Translations under genes and position numbers: made by a program | Assembly: GCF_019219825.1 (NCBI RefSeq) | Contig: NZ_JAHUXH010000004.1 | Location: 1-64,000, forward strand | DNA: 64,000 bases | From: Streptomyces sp. TRM70350 | GTDB lineage: Bacteria; Actinomycetota; Actinomycetes; Streptomycetales; Streptomycetaceae | Direction of reading: 5' to 3' | Shown here: positions 52,738 to 62,756 of the stretch, in pieces | How positions within the stretch are numbered: the stretch's first letter is position 1 | How the letters are laid out: each line of letters begins with the position of its first letter | Notes under the pieces: model-generated | The model's database searches: none | Told to the model about the DNA's origin: nothing | What the model saw: only the letters and a program-made list of their open reading frames with translations

Positions 52738-54120
52738 GTGGCAATCAGCGTCTTCGACCTGTTCTCCATAGGCATCGGCCCGTCCAGCTCGCACACCGTC
52801 GGCCCGATGCGCGCCGCCGGGATGTTCGTGGCCAGGCTGAAGCAGGACGGCGTGCTCGCCCAGACCGCCGCGGTACGGGCCGAGCTGTTCGGCTCCCTCG
52901 GTGCCACCGGCCACGGCCACGGCACTCCCAAGGCGGTGCTGCTCGGCCTGGAGGGCTACGAGCCGCACACGGTCGACGTCGCCCAGGCCGACCTGGACGT
53001 CGAGCGGATCCGCAGCACCGGACGCATCCGGCTCCTCGGTGCCGAGATCGGCCCGGCCCACGAGATCGACTTCGACGCCTCGACCCAGCTGGTCCTGCAC
53101 CGCAGGCGGTCGCTGCCGTACCACGCCAACGGCATGATCCTCTTCGCGTACGACGGCGACGGCGTGCCGCTGCTGGAGAAGACGTACTACTCCGTGGGCG
53201 GCGGCTTCGTGGTCGACGAGGACGCGGTGGGCGCGGACCGGATCAAGCCCGATGGCACCGTGCTGGCCCACCCGTTCAGCACCGGCGACGAACTGCTGCG
53301 CCTGACGAAGGAGACCGGCCTGTCGATCTCCGCGCTGATGCTGGAGAACGAGAAGGCCTGGCGCACCGAGGAGGAGATCCGCGCGGGCCTGCTGGAGATC
53401 TGGCGGGTCATGGAGGCCTGTGTCGCACGCGGACTGGGCCGCGAGGGCATTCTCCCCGGCGGTCTGAAGGTCCGTCGCCGCGCCGCCGCCGCGGCCCGGG
53501 CCCTGCGCAGCGAGGGCGACGCGGCGGGCCGCGCCATGGAATGGGTGACCCTCTACGCGATGGCCGTGAACGAGGAGAACGCCGCGGGCGGCCGGGTCGT
53601 CACCGCCCCGACGAACGGCGCGGCGGGCATCATCCCCGCCGTCCTGCACTACTTCCTCGACTTCGTGCCGGGAGCCGACGAGGACGGCATCGTCCGCTTC
53701 CTCCTCGCGGCGGGCGCCATTGGCATGCTCTTCAAGGAGAACGCGTCCATCTCCGGCGCCGAGGTCGGCTGCCAGGGCGAGGTCGGTTCGGCCTGCTCGA
53801 TGGCCGCCGGTGGTCTCGCCGAGGTGCTCGGCGGCAGCCCCGAACAGGTCGAGAACGCCGCCGAGATCGGCATGGAACACAACCTCGGGCTGACCTGTGA
53901 CCCGGTCGGCGGCCTGGTCCAGATCCCGTGCATCGAACGCAACGGCATGGCCGCGGTGAAGGCCGTCACCGCCGCCCGGATGGCGCTGCGCGGCGACGGC
54001 CGCCACCACGTCTCCCTCGACAAGGTCATCAAGACCATGAAGGAGACCGGCGCCGACATGAAGGTCAAGTACAAGGAGACCGCCCGCGGCGGCCTCGCCG
54101 TCAACGTCATCGAGTGCTGA
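52738..54120 (+). CDS. sdaA: L-serine ammonia-lyase
   Basis: This single-chain iron-sulfur L-serine dehydratase of 460 aa converts serine to pyruvate and ammonia. The N-terminal [20 protein letters not shown] is the beta-domain signature. The alpha domain holds the Fe-S cysteines in [16 protein letters not shown] and [15 protein letters not shown]. The GTG start at 52738 lies 67 bases after glyA. It is the exit from the catabolic route to central metabolism. The glyA-sdaA order matches the glycine cleavage locus of streptomycetes as far as I recall. Confidence 0.95.
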   Translation: MAISVFDLFSIGIGPSSSHTVGPMRAAGMFVARLKQDGVLAQTAAVRAELFGSLGATGHGHGTPKAVLLGLEGYEPHTVDVAQADLDVERIRSTGRIRLLGAEIGPAHEIDFDASTQLVLHRRRSLPYHANGMILFAYDGDGVPLLEKTYYSVGGGFVVDEDAVGADRIKPDGTVLAHPFSTGDELLRLTKETGLSISALMLENEKAWRTEEEIRAGLLEIWRVMEACVARGLGREGILPGGLKVRRRAAAAARALRSEGDAAGRAMEWVTLYAMAVNEENAAGGRVVTAPTNGAAGIIPAVLHYFLDFVPGADEDGIVRFLLAAGAIGMLFKENASISGAEVGCQGEVGSACSMAAGGLAEVLGGSPEQVENAAEIGMEHNLGLTCDPVGGLVQIPCIERNGMAAVKAVTAARMALRGDGRHHVSLDKVIKTMKETGADMKVKYKETARGGLAVNVIEC

Positions 54121-54170
54121 GGAGACGGACGGAGCGAGACAGGGACGAAGCAGGAGAAAGGGCCGCAGCC

Positions 54171-55160
54171 ATGCTCATCGACACCCACGGTCGCGTCGCC
54201 ACCGACCTGCGGGTCTCGCTCACCGACCGGTGCAACCTGCGCTGCACGTACTGCATGCCGGAAGAGGGCCTGCGGTGGCTGGCCAGGCCCGACCTGCTCA
54301 CGGACGACGAGGTCGTACGGCTGGTCCGGATCGCGGTCACCCGACTCGGCGTCGAGGAGGTCCGCTTCACCGGCGGCGAGCCGCTGCTGCGCCCCGGTCT
54401 CGTCGGGATCGTCGAGCGGTGCGCCGCCCTCGCCCCGCGCCCCCGGCTGTCGCTGACCACCAACGGCATCGGCCTGGAGCGGACCGCCGAAGCCCTCGAA
54501 CGCGCCGGCCTGGACCGGGTCAACGTCTCGCTGGACACACTGCGCCCCGCCGTCTTCAAGGCCCTGACCCGGCGGGACCGCCACCACGACGTGCTGCAGG
54601 GCCTGGCCGCGGCTCGCGCCGCCGGGCTCGCCCCGGTGAAGGTCAACGCCGTGCTGATGCCCGGAATGAACGACGACGAAGCACCCGAACTGCTCGCCTG
54701 GGCCATGGAGAACGACTACGAACTCCGGTTCGTCGAGCAGATGCCGCTCGACGCCCAGCACGGCTGGCGGCGCGACGGCATGATCACCGCCGGGGACATC
54801 CTGGAAAGCCTGAGCACCCGCTTCACGCTCACCCCCGAGCCGGACGAGGCCCGCGGGTCCGCGCCCGCCGAACGCTGGCTCGTCGACGGCGGCTCGGCCC
54901 GGGTCGGCGTCATCGCCTCCGTCACCCGCCCCTTCTGTCGCGCCTGCGACCGCACCCGGCTCACCGCCGACGGCCAGGTGCGCACCTGCCTGTTCGCCCG
55001 GGAGGAGTCCGACCTGCGCGGGGCATTGCGCTCCGGAGCGCCGGACGAGGAGATCGCGGGGCTGTGGAAGCGCGCGATGTGGGGGAAGAAGGCCGGCTCC
55101 GGCCTCGACGAGCCGTCCTTCCTCCAGCCCGACCGGCCGATGTCGGCCATCGGCGGCTGA
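54171..55160 (+). CDS. moaA: GTP 3',8-cyclase (molybdenum cofactor biosynthesis)
   Basis: MoaA is a radical-SAM enzyme that makes the first intermediate of the molybdenum cofactor from GTP. The 329-aa protein has the radical-SAM cluster C21-X3-C25-X2-C28 (CNLRCTYC), the C-terminal cluster region [11 protein letters not shown] with RTCLF, and the required C-terminal GG (SAIGG). The ATG at 54171 begins shortly before the cluster. Its presence in the operon supports a need for extra cofactor for the FdhF-type enzyme at 8475. Other moa and moe genes must be elsewhere. Confidence 0.93.
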   Translation: MLIDTHGRVATDLRVSLTDRCNLRCTYCMPEEGLRWLARPDLLTDDEVVRLVRIAVTRLGVEEVRFTGGEPLLRPGLVGIVERCAALAPRPRLSLTTNGIGLERTAEALERAGLDRVNVSLDTLRPAVFKALTRRDRHHDVLQGLAAARAAGLAPVKVNAVLMPGMNDDEAPELLAWAMENDYELRFVEQMPLDAQHGWRRDGMITAGDILESLSTRFTLTPEPDEARGSAPAERWLVDGGSARVGVIASVTRPFCRACDRTRLTADGQVRTCLFAREESDLRGALRSGAPDEEIAGLWKRAMWGKKAGSGLDEPSFLQPDRPMSAIGG

Positions 55161-55213
55161 CACCCCGGGCGTACAGCGCAACGACGTCCACAGACAGAAC
55201 CAGGAGTGAGGCC

Positions 55214-56074
55214 ATGGGACGGGTCACTGAGCGACGGCGCGTGGTCCGGGTGCGGGACGGTGCGGTGAGCATGCGTCCGGACACGCTGGTGGCGGAGGAG
55301 CCACTGGAGATCCGGCTCGGCGGCAAGCCGTTGGCCATCACCATGCGCACGCCCGGGGACGACTTCGCGCTCGCCGCCGGCTTCCTGGTGAGCGAGGGCG
55401 TCGTGAGCCGGGCCGAGGACGTGTCGAACATCGTGTACTGCGCCGGTGCCACGCAGGACGGCTCGAACACGTACAACGTGGTCGACGTGCAGCTCGCCCC
55501 CGGCATACCGCTGCCCGACATCACGCTCGAACGGAACGTGTACACCACGTCGTCGTGCGGACTGTGCGGGAAGACGAGCCTGGACGCCGTACGGACCACG
55601 GCGCGGTGGCCGATCGCCGACACGCCCCCGGTCCGGGTCACCCCCGAGCTGCTGGCCGCCCTGCCCGACCAACTGCGGGCCGCGCAGAGGGTGTTCGACC
55701 GGACCGGTGGTCTGCATGCCGCCGGACTGTTCTCGCCCGAGGGCGAACTGCTGGACCTGCGGGAGGACGTCGGCCGGCACAACGCCGTCGACAAGCTGAT
55801 CGGCCGCGCACTGCGCAACGGCGAACTGCCGCTGTCCCGGACCGTCCTGCTCGTGTCCGGGCGGGCGTCCTTCGAACTGGCGCAGAAGGCCGTCATGGCG
55901 GGCATCCCGGTGCTGGCGGCGGTCTCGGCGCCCTCCTCCCTCGCCGTGGACCTGGCGGCGGAGACCGGGCTCACTCTTGTCGGCTTCCTGCGCGGCGGCT
56001 CCATGAATGTGTATGCGGGCGAGCAGCGCCTCGACCTGGATGCCGGGGCCCCGGACGGAGACCCGGCGAGGTGA
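55214..56074 (+). CDS. fdhD: Formate dehydrogenase accessory sulfurtransferase
   Basis: FdhD transfers sulfur to the molybdenum cofactor of formate dehydrogenases and is needed for their activity. The 286-aa protein has the conserved CXXC at C115 and C118 ([10 protein letters not shown]), the opening [12 protein letters not shown] and the late motif [15 protein letters not shown]. The ATG at 55214 follows CAGGAGTGAGG. It is strong independent support for the view that the molybdoenzyme at 8475 acts on formate. The mshA start codon overlaps its stop (GTGA). Confidence 0.95.
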   Translation: MGRVTERRRVVRVRDGAVSMRPDTLVAEEPLEIRLGGKPLAITMRTPGDDFALAAGFLVSEGVVSRAEDVSNIVYCAGATQDGSNTYNVVDVQLAPGIPLPDITLERNVYTTSSCGLCGKTSLDAVRTTARWPIADTPPVRVTPELLAALPDQLRAAQRVFDRTGGLHAAGLFSPEGELLDLREDVGRHNAVDKLIGRALRNGELPLSRTVLLVSGRASFELAQKAVMAGIPVLAAVSAPSSLAVDLAAETGLTLVGFLRGGSMNVYAGEQRLDLDAGAPDGDPAR

Positions 56075-57456
56075 GCCAGTTCGTGATCCGTTTCGAAGGG
56101 CTCCACAACCGTACCCTCAGCCCCACCCACAGCAGCACCCTCGTTGGCCCGCCGCGATCGCGGCCACCCGGCGCTCACAGCCGCCCCCGCCGCGTCGCCA
56201 TGCTTAGCGTGCACACCTCACCCCTGCACCAGCCCGGCACCGGCGACGCGGGCGGCATGAACGTCTACATCGTCGAACTGGCCAAGCGCCTCGCCGCCAT
56301 CGACATCGAGGTGGAGATCTTCACCCGGGCCACCTCCGCCGCGCTCCCGCCCAGCGTCGAACTCGCGCCCGGTGTGTTGGTACGGCACGTGGACGCCGGA
56401 CCCTACGAGGGTCTGGCCAAGGAGGACCTCCCGGCCCAGCTGTGCGCCTTCACGCACGGCGTCACGCAGGCCTGGGCCGACCACCACCCCGGCCACTACG
56501 ACCTCGTCCACTCCCACTACTGGCTCTCCGGCCGCGTCGGCCGCCTCGCCGCCGAACGCTGGGGCGTCCCCCTCGTCCACGCCATGCACACCATGGCCAA
56601 GGTCAAGAACGCCAACCTCGCCGACGGCGACACCCCCGAGCCGGCGGCCCGCGTTCTCGGCGAGACTCAAGTCGTACGGGCCGCCGACCGGTTGATAGCG
56701 AACACCGAGAAGGAGGCGGAGGAACTCCTCCGCCACTACGACGCCGACACCGGACAGGTCGCCGTCGTCCACCCCGGTGTCGACCTGGAGCGCTTCCGGC
56801 CGGCCGCCCGGGGTGTCGAGGCCGGACGGGCCGCGGCCCGGTCCCGCCTCGGCCTGCCGCAGGACGCGCTGATCCCGCTGTTCGTGGGCCGCATACAGCC
56901 GTTGAAGGCGCCGGATGTACTGCTGCACGCGGTGGCTCAGTTGTTGGCGGAGCGGCCGTGGCTGCGTGAGCGGGTCGTGGTGCCGGTCGTGGGCGGGCCC
57001 AGCGGCAGCGGCCTGGCCACGCCGGAAGGACTGCAGAAGCTGGCGGCCCGCCTCGGCATCTCCGACGTCGTGCTGTTCCGGCCGCCGGTCGGCCAGGACC
57101 AGCTCGCCGACTGGTATCGGGCGGCGTCCGTCCTGGTCATGCCCTCCTACAGCGAGTCCTTCGGCCTGGTGGCTGTCGAGGCGCAGGCCTGCGGCACCCC
57201 TGTGATCGCTGCTGAAGTCGGCGGCTTGCTGGTGGCGGTGAAGGACGGGGTGAGCGGCGTTCTCGTACCAGGGCACGACCCGGTGGACTACGCGGAAGCG
57301 CTGTCCGGCTTCGCCGACGATCCCGCACGCTCCACCCGGATGGGCGAGGCCGCAGCCCAGCACGCCCGCTCCTTCGGCTGGGATACGGCCGCGGCGACGA
57401 CGGCGAACGTGTACGCCGCGGTCCTGCAGGAGCGCAGGCTCCGCGCGCCGGCGTGA
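56071..57456 (+). CDS. mshA: D-inositol-3-phosphate glycosyltransferase (mycothiol biosynthesis)
   Basis: MshA makes the GlcNAc-inositol phosphate precursor of mycothiol. The 461-aa GT-B glycosyltransferase (GT4) has the N-terminal motif [19 protein letters not shown], the acceptor-loop [12 protein letters not shown] region, the donor motif [17 protein letters not shown] and the E-X7-E motif in [13 protein letters not shown]. The GTG start overlaps fdhD, so it belongs to the reductase-glyA-fdhD operon. Mycothiol is the obligate co-substrate of both formaldehyde dehydrogenases, so cofactor supply is tied to demand. Whether it is the sole mshA or an extra copy cannot be told from this window. 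Its 3' end abuts a run of pseudogenes. Confidence 0.92.
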   Translation: MSQFVIRFEGLHNRTLSPTHSSTLVGPPRSRPPGAHSRPRRVAMLSVHTSPLHQPGTGDAGGMNVYIVELAKRLAAIDIEVEIFTRATSAALPPSVELAPGVLVRHVDAGPYEGLAKEDLPAQLCAFTHGVTQAWADHHPGHYDLVHSHYWLSGRVGRLAAERWGVPLVHAMHTMAKVKNANLADGDTPEPAARVLGETQVVRAADRLIANTEKEAEELLRHYDADTGQVAVVHPGVDLERFRPAARGVEAGRAAARSRLGLPQDALIPLFVGRIQPLKAPDVLLHAVAQLLAERPWLRERVVVPVVGGPSGSGLATPEGLQKLAARLGISDVVLFRPPVGQDQLADWYRAASVLVMPSYSESFGLVAVEAQACGTPVIAAEVGGLLVAVKDGVSGVLVPGHDPVDYAEALSGFADDPARSTRMGEAAAQHARSFGWDTAAATTANVYAAVLQERRLRAPA

Positions 57457-57459
57457 CGC

Positions 57460-57865
57460 GCACCGGCTGCGGGCGGGCGACTCGCTGGACTTCTGGCGGG
57501 TGGAGGAGATCGAGCGGGGGCGGCTGCTGCGACTGCGGGCCGAGATGCGGCTGCCCGGCCTGGCCTGGCTGGTAGACGGCGACGTGGCCAACAACCAGCT
57601 CAACTGGCAGTGGGTGGCCGGCACCGGCACCGACAGCCGGCCCAACCGGGTCCTCAACCCCGTCACCCGGGCCAGGCGGTACGACCCCGACGGCACCTAC
57701 GTCCGCCGCTGGGTGCCCGAACTGGAAGGCCTCGACGCTCCGGCGGCGCACGAGCCGTGGAAGCTGCCCGGCCCGGACCGTGCCGCGCTCGGCTACCCCG
57801 ATCCGGTGGTGGGGCTGACCGAGGGGCTGGACCGGTTCCGGCGCGCCCGCGACCGGCGGGGCTGA
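57460..57865 (+). pseudogene. Chimeric remnant: DUF2867 reductase tail joined to photolyase C-terminus
   Basis: One continuous frame reads first as a DUF2867-type protein, SLDFWRVEEIERGRLLRLRA followed by LPGLAWL. It then turns abruptly, near 57573, into the C-terminal FAD/DNA-binding region of a CPD photolyase, DGDVANNQLNWQWVAGTGTD and then RYDPDGTYVRRWVPEL. The photolyase catalytic core and N-terminal antenna domain are missing. A deletion that fused two neighbouring genes explains this. It has no plausible start codon of its own. Confidence 0.7.
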
Positions 57866-58086
57866 GGGCGGGGCTTCGCCGCGGCCCGACGCACCGCCCC
57901 GCTGCTGCGGCCCCTGATGCGAGCCGCTGCGGGCCGGCTGGGGCGCGACGATCTGGCCTACGCGGAGCGCCGCTGGGCCCTGCGCTCTACGGAGCGCTCT
58001 CCCGGCTGACCGGCACCTGAGCACACGACCGGGGCATCATCGGCGGGGCCCGGCGCCGCACCGCCCGGCACATCCAACGCTCTGGG
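57866..58086. other. Decayed stretch between pseudogenes
   Basis: Frames here give Arg/Ala/Pro-rich strings (such as RRTAPLLRPLMRAAAGRLGR) without a domain I can name. Probably remnants of the genes once lying between the photolyase cluster and the regulator fragment. No hairpin or repeat stands out. Confidence 0.5.
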
Positions 58087-58537
58087 CGCCCGTACGCAGG
58101 GCGATGAGCCTGTGCGAAAGGGCATCCGCCAGGGGGAGGGCGGCCTCCAGCAGCTCCTTGACATGACCGGCTATCTGGCGGTCGAGATGCAGCGCAACAC
58201 CCTGCTGCGGGCCGGTGTCCGGCTGGCGGTCGAGCAGGGGTTGGTGGGCAAGCAGGAGTACTCGATATACGAGTGGTGGGCCGACCGCTTCCACCAGGAT
58301 CTCGTCGTCGCGCGGCAGAAGGGACAGCTGATCGACGGCGTGGACGAGGCCGCCTTCGCCCAGCTCCTGGTCGCCGCGTACACCGGTACGCAAGTCATGT
58401 GCCAGCTCTCCACCGGGCGTGCCGACCTGCCGCGCCGGATCACCGACATGTGGCGCTGCCTCCTGCCGGCCCTGGCCCCGGCCGACGTCATCTCCGGCCT
58501 GCGGATTCCCGCGGCCGACCCGGATGGCGTCGGGTGA
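58087..58537 (+). pseudogene. Headless TetR/ScbR-type gamma-butyrolactone receptor
   Basis: Only the ligand-binding part remains: GGLQQLLDMTGYLAVEMQRN, LLRAGVRLAVEQG and EWWADRFHQDLVVARQKGQL are typical of ArpA/ScbR-like receptors. The first 60 or so residues, including the helix-turn-helix, are absent. The frame can start near 58112 but would give a protein unable to bind DNA. The stop overlaps the GTG of the epimerase gene, as in butyrolactone synthesis loci. Confidence 0.72.
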
Positions 58538-59491
58538 GCCGTCCCCTTCGGGCCGTACTGACCGGGGCCACGGGCTTCGTCGGCTCACGGGTCCTGCACA
58601 GACTGGCGGCGTCCGCTCGTGAGACCGGTCGCGAAGTCTCGATACGCGCGCTCGGCCGTTCCGCGCCCCACTCCGCCCCGCCGGGCGTGACGTGGACGGT
58701 CGTGGACCTGACGGACCCAGGGTCGCTGCGTACGGCGGCGAGCGGAGCGGACGTCCTGATCCACCTCGCCTCACGCGTCTCCGGCGACGAGGCCCAGCGC
58801 GCGGCGGTCAACATCGAGGGCACGACGGCCCTGGTCGACGAGGCCGTCCACTGGGGCGTGGACCGCATCGTCCACCTGTCGACCGCCGCGGTCTACGGAC
58901 CGGGCCCGCACCGCGGGATCACGGTGAACGAGATCACACCCGCGCCGGTCTCGCCAGCCAGCCGCACCCGGCTGGCTGGCGAGACCCCCGGTGCTGGCCG
59001 CGGGCGGGACCGTGCTGCGCTCGGGACTGGTCCTGGGGGCGGGCGACCGCTGGGTGGTGCCCGCTCTCGCGGAGCTGCTGGAGCGGGTTCCGGCCCGGTG
59101 GGACGGTGGCCGCGGACTGCTGTCCCTGGTGGACGTGGACGACCTGGCCCGGTTGATCACCACCCTGGCGACGGCTATCGACGCACCGGCGCCCGGCGTG
59201 TACCACGCCAGCCATCCCCGCCCCGTCAGCAACGGTGACCTGATGGCGGAGCTGGCGGCGCTGGACGTGCTGCCCGCCGCCGAGGAGGACTGGCCCTGGG
59301 AGACCTGCCTCGACCGCCTGCGGAGCACCCCCGGCCGCATGAGCGAGCGTCAGTTCTCGCTGCTCGCCCAGGACCACTGGTACGCGGGCGAGGAGATCTG
59401 GCAGGCCACGTCCTGCCCGCCGGGCCCGGGCCCGCTGTCGCGCCTCGCGGCCGCGGCGCCCTGGTACCGCTCGTTCCTCGCGGAGCGGTAG
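58534..59491 (+). pseudogene. NAD-dependent epimerase/dehydratase with a +1 frameshift
   Basis: The N-terminal half has the Rossmann motif AVLTGATGFVGSRVLHRLA, then VDLTDPGSLRTAASGADVLI and STAAVYGPGP. Near 58985 (ACCCCCGGTG) one extra base shifts the frame; the downstream half, LAAGGTVLRSGLVLGAGDRW and then SLVDVDDLARLI, continues in the next frame to 59491. Restoring one base gives a normal protein of about 318 residues. It overlaps the ScbR-like fragment and resembles the reductase that accompanies butyrolactone receptors. Confidence 0.75.
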
Positions 59492-59680
59492 GGGAGCGAC
59501 GGCGGCAGCGGCCAGTCAGGGGGCACGGTCTCGCGGAACGGGCTCCCCGGCACCTCCGGGAAGAAGACGAAGCCCTCGTTGGCCAGGACGTGTTTGTCGT
59601 ACGGCTCCGTGTTGTTCGCCGTTCTGCGTCACGATTCGGGCGATCCTCGCAGTCGGGGCCCGGCCTGGTTCCCCAGTGGC

Positions 59681-60082
59681 TCAGACCTGCGCTGTGTCTT
59701 TTGGGTCTCGTGCCAGTCGTTGCAGGGTGCAGAAGACGTGGGCGGCGGAGACGAGGGGTGACGTGGTGGTGCCGGCCGGTCCTGGTACGGCCCTCCAAGT
59801 GGGCCAGGCCCAGAGCCTGTCTGATCTCTCGGTAGTCGTGCTCGATGCGCCAGCGGAGCATGGCCAGCCGCACCAACGTCGCCAGGGGCATCCCAGAGGG
59901 CAGGTTCGACAGCCAGAACCGCACCGGTTCGCTCTCGCCGGCCGGCCACTCGGCCAGCAACCACCGCTCGGGCAGCTCCGGATCGTCGACGGCCTTGCGG
60001 ACGCCGCGACCGGCCGCGCGGCCGTCCGGCCAGCCGCGATGACCAGGTCTTTCACGGTCTGCGAGGGCTGGGGATACCGCAT
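59681..60082 (-). mobile_element. IS701-like transposase remnant (C-terminal part, two frameshifts)
   Basis: Three segments in alternating frames join into one transposase tail: RYPQPSQTVKDLVIAAGR, then RKAVDDPELPERWLLAEWPA and SNLPSGMPLATLVRLAMLRW with IEHDYREIRQALGLAHLEGR, then SAAHVFCTLQRLARDPKDTA. The pattern and the final E in YREIRQ-like sequence fit the C-terminal DDE region of IS701-type elements. The N-terminal two thirds are missing and no terminal inverted repeats were found, so it is dead. Confidence 0.7.
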
Positions 60083-60259
60083 CTTCGGTGGACGCCCGGT
60101 GCCTCGGGTTTCAAGACGCCCACGGCCACCAGGACGAGTCCTTCGGCGCCGCGTGCGGTATCGACGGCGGCATCACGGCCTGAGGCGACCGTGCCCCGGT
60201 CCGCAGGGGGGATCAGGGGACCGCAGCGCACGGAGCCCGCGCCGCCGGGACCGGTGCCG

Positions 60260-61786
60260 TCAACGAGGCGTGCTCTCCACTCGATCGACCTTCTCCTCGG
60301 ACAGGGGGTCCCAGGCCTGCTGCGCGGTTGCGGCCTTGGGCAGCCAGCGAAGTGCCAGGATGCCGAGCGCGACGTGCAGGAAGCCGGCCACCGCTACAGC
60401 CGCGTGCAGGCCGGTGACGAAGGCCGACTTCGCGTCCGTGACCACCGCGGACGTGAGACCGGGCAGTTGCAGGGTCTCGTCGAGCGTGGGGGCGAGGTCA
60501 GGCCCTTGGAGCCGGAAGAGCAGCGCGGCGAGGGAGCCGATGAGCGCGATACCGAGGGCGTTGCCGATCTCGTTGCTGGTCTCGGCGATCGCGCCGGCTG
60601 ACCCGGCTCGTTCGGCGGGCACCGCGCCGACCGCGGTGTCGGCGACGACGCTGAAGGAGATGCCGTAGCCGAGACCTGCAATGGACGTGGACGCGATGTA
60701 CCAGCCAACCCCGCCGGTGATGGTGGTGGGGAGCAGGAACAGCAGTCCTGCCGCGATGGAGAAGTGGCAGATGACGAGAATCGTCCGCTTGCCGATGCGG
60801 TCGACCACCATGGGCGTGACGACGCAGGTGACGGTGAGGACCACCGCGCCGGGAAGGGCCAGGAGGGCTGCCTGCAGGACAGGAAGGTCCAGAACGGACT
60901 GGAGGTAGACACCTGACAGGTAGGCGGCTGCCGACCAGGCTGCCAGCGGCAGCAGGCCGGTGATGATCGCGACGGTGAAGACCCGGTCGCGGAAGAGGGA
61001 CAAGTCCATCAACGGGTACTCGAGGTGTCGCTGCCGACGCACGAACAAGGCCAGGAGCACGACGCCGCCCAGTCCCACGAGAACGGAGAGCAGCGAAAAT
61101 CCTTCGGCGGCCGCGTGCTTGAGGGCGTACACGACACCCAGGAGGCCGGCCGCGGAGGCTACGAGGCTGAAGCCGTCGATGCTGCCGGGACTGGTCGTAC
61201 TCACTTCACGCAGCAGGATGGGTGCGAAGACGAGGAACAGGGCGATGACGGGCAGGTTGATCAGGAAGACCGAGCCCCACCAGAAGCGTTCCAGCAGGAC
61301 GCCACCTGCGACGGGGCCGATGGCGAACCCTGCCGCGAAGGCCGCGGCGAAGACACCGATGGCCTGCGCCCGCCGCCTCGGGTCGGTGAACAGCTCGCTC
61401 AGCACAGCCAGGGCCGACGGCAGAAGAGTCGCGCCGGCCACACCCATCAGAGCGCGGGACGCGATGAGAAGCTCCGCGTTGGGCGCGAAGGCGGATGCCA
61501 CGGACGCGAGGCCGAAGACGGTCGCTCCGATCATCAGCAACTTCAGCCGACCGTACCGGTCCCCGATGTTGCCGAACGCGATCAGTAGCGAGCCGACCGC
61601 GAAGCCGTAGATGTCCAGGGTCCACAGGGCCTGATCGGCCGTGGGTGTGAGGTCCTGACTGACCCGCGGCATCGCCAGGAACAGGATCGACCCGTCCATG
61701 GAAACCAGCAGGACGGGCCCGAGTACGACCAGCAGTCCCAGCCACGCACGCAGGCCGGGTGAGTTGTGTGTGTGCTGTTCCGACAT
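60260..61786 (-). CDS. DHA2-type MFS drug exporter (14 helices)
   Basis: This 508-aa major facilitator superfamily transporter belongs to the 14-helix DHA2 (EmrB/QacA) family. The first helix carries LGPVLLVSMDGSILFLAMPR. Motif A appears as GNIGDRYGRLKLLM, and the antiporter motif C as AAAFAAGFAIGPVAGGVLL. Hydrophobic helices continue to residue 490. I start at the ATG ending at 61786; a second ATG ends at 61810. Export of a toxic organic compound in exchange for protons is expected; the substrate is unknown. It is transcribed divergently from an XRE regulator with a shared palindrome between them. Confidence 0.88.
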   Translation of the reverse strand: MSEQHTHNSPGLRAWLGLLVVLGPVLLVSMDGSILFLAMPRVSQDLTPTADQALWTLDIYGFAVGSLLIAFGNIGDRYGRLKLLMIGATVFGLASVASAFAPNAELLIASRALMGVAGATLLPSALAVLSELFTDPRRRAQAIGVFAAAFAAGFAIGPVAGGVLLERFWWGSVFLINLPVIALFLVFAPILLREVSTTSPGSIDGFSLVASAAGLLGVVYALKHAAAEGFSLLSVLVGLGGVVLLALFVRRQRHLEYPLMDLSLFRDRVFTVAIITGLLPLAAWSAAAYLSGVYLQSVLDLPVLQAALLALPGAVVLTVTCVVTPMVVDRIGKRTILVICHFSIAAGLLFLLPTTITGGVGWYIASTSIAGLGYGISFSVVADTAVGAVPAERAGSAGAIAETSNEIGNALGIALIGSLAALLFRLQGPDLAPTLDETLQLPGLTSAVVTDAKSAFVTGLHAAVAVAGFLHVALGILALRWLPKAATAQQAWDPLSEEKVDRVESTPR

Positions 61787-61829
61787 GCCTCGACCGTCGG
61801 GCACAGCCATGTCGACAGCCACACCCCTG

Positions 61830-61858
61830 CTGGGGGTACACCTGACAGGTATACCCAG
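61830..61858. promoter_or_regulatory. Divergent operator between the MFS and XRE genes
   Basis: GGGTACACCTG (61834-61844) and CAGGTATACCC (61846-61856) form an inverted repeat around a single A, with one mismatch; arms extend to CTGG and CCAG. It lies 44 bases from the exporter start and 32 bases from the regulator start. It is a natural binding site for the XRE-type regulator. Confidence 0.72.
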
Positions 61859-61889
61859 TGGTGCGCACGCTCGGCTTACGCTTGCCGTC

Positions 61890-62756
61890 GTGGAGAGCCT
61901 CGGAACGTTCTTGAAGAGCCGTCGTGACCGGGTCACCCCGGAAGAGATCGGGCTGCGCACACATGGCACAGGGCGCCGCGTTCCCGGGCTGCGACGGGAA
62001 GAGCTCGCCCAACTCGCCGGAGTGAGCGCGGGCTACTACACACGGCTCGAACAAGGGCAGGCCGAGACGGCGTCGGAGCAGGTACTCGACGCGCTCGCCC
62101 GGGCGCTGCAGCTCGACTCGACCGAGACAGTGCACCTGCACAATCTCGCTCGGCACTCGGCGACGCCACGGCTTGCCGAACCCCCAGCGGAAGAACCCCA
62201 CAAGCGCGTCCTCGCGCTCCTGGAATCCCTCGGCGAGACCACGCCGGCGATCGTCCTGGGGCGCCGCGGAGACGTGCTCGCGTGGAACCGCAGCGGGCAC
62301 GCGCTTCTTGCCGAGCACATCGCCTTCGAGACACCGGACGAGCCGGAACGTCGCCCGTCGATTCCCCGCATGTTCTTCCTCGATCCGGTCACGCGTGACC
62401 TGTACAGCAACTGGCACACGCTCGCCCGCGCTCACGTCGCGTACCTCCGGCTTACCGCCGGCCGCTATCCCACCGATGCGCGCCTGGCGGGGCTGATCGG
62501 CGAACTCACCATGCGCAGCGACGACTTCTCGGCCCTGTGGGCGAATCGGGATGTCGCGGACTGCACCACGGGAACCATGCACATACAGCACACGACCGTG
62601 GGCGCCGTGAGTGTCGACTACCAGGTCTGGTTGCAGCCGGACAGCCCTGACCATCGCCTTGAGGTCTACACGCCCAATGACTCAAGCTCCGCCGACGCCT
62701 TGCAGATTCTGTCCCACCCGAGCCACCGTTGCGCCGACTCCCTGCGAGACGACTGA
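61890..62756 (+). CDS. XRE-family regulator with MmyB-like ligand-binding domain
   Basis: This 288-aa regulator has an N-terminal helix-turn-helix (about residues 10-75; GLRREELAQLAGVSAGYYTR) and a C-terminal MmyB-like ligand-binding domain (about 100-270; WNRSGHALL, RDLYSNWHTLARAHVAYLR, LWANRDV). This family in streptomycetes commonly controls an adjacent exporter or dehydrogenase and is often an activator or derepressible repressor of its divergent neighbour. The GTG at 61890 fits the family N-terminus; it has no obvious ribosome site, so the message may be nearly leaderless. Confidence 0.85.
   Translation: MESLGTFLKSRRDRVTPEEIGLRTHGTGRRVPGLRREELAQLAGVSAGYYTRLEQGQAETASEQVLDALARALQLDSTETVHLHNLARHSATPRLAEPPAEEPHKRVLALLESLGETTPAIVLGRRGDVLAWNRSGHALLAEHIAFETPDEPERRPSIPRMFFLDPVTRDLYSNWHTLARAHVAYLRLTAGRYPTDARLAGLIGELTMRSDDFSALWANRDVADCTTGTMHIQHTTVGAVSVDYQVWLQPDSPDHRLEVYTPNDSSSADALQILSHPSHRCADSLRDD

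Noticed and set aside
51300..52740. Possible glycine riboswitch for glyA or sdaA
   Set aside because: Gaps upstream of glyA and sdaA are absent or only 67 bp and do not show the paired aptamer fold; control seems to lie with the operators at 49742.
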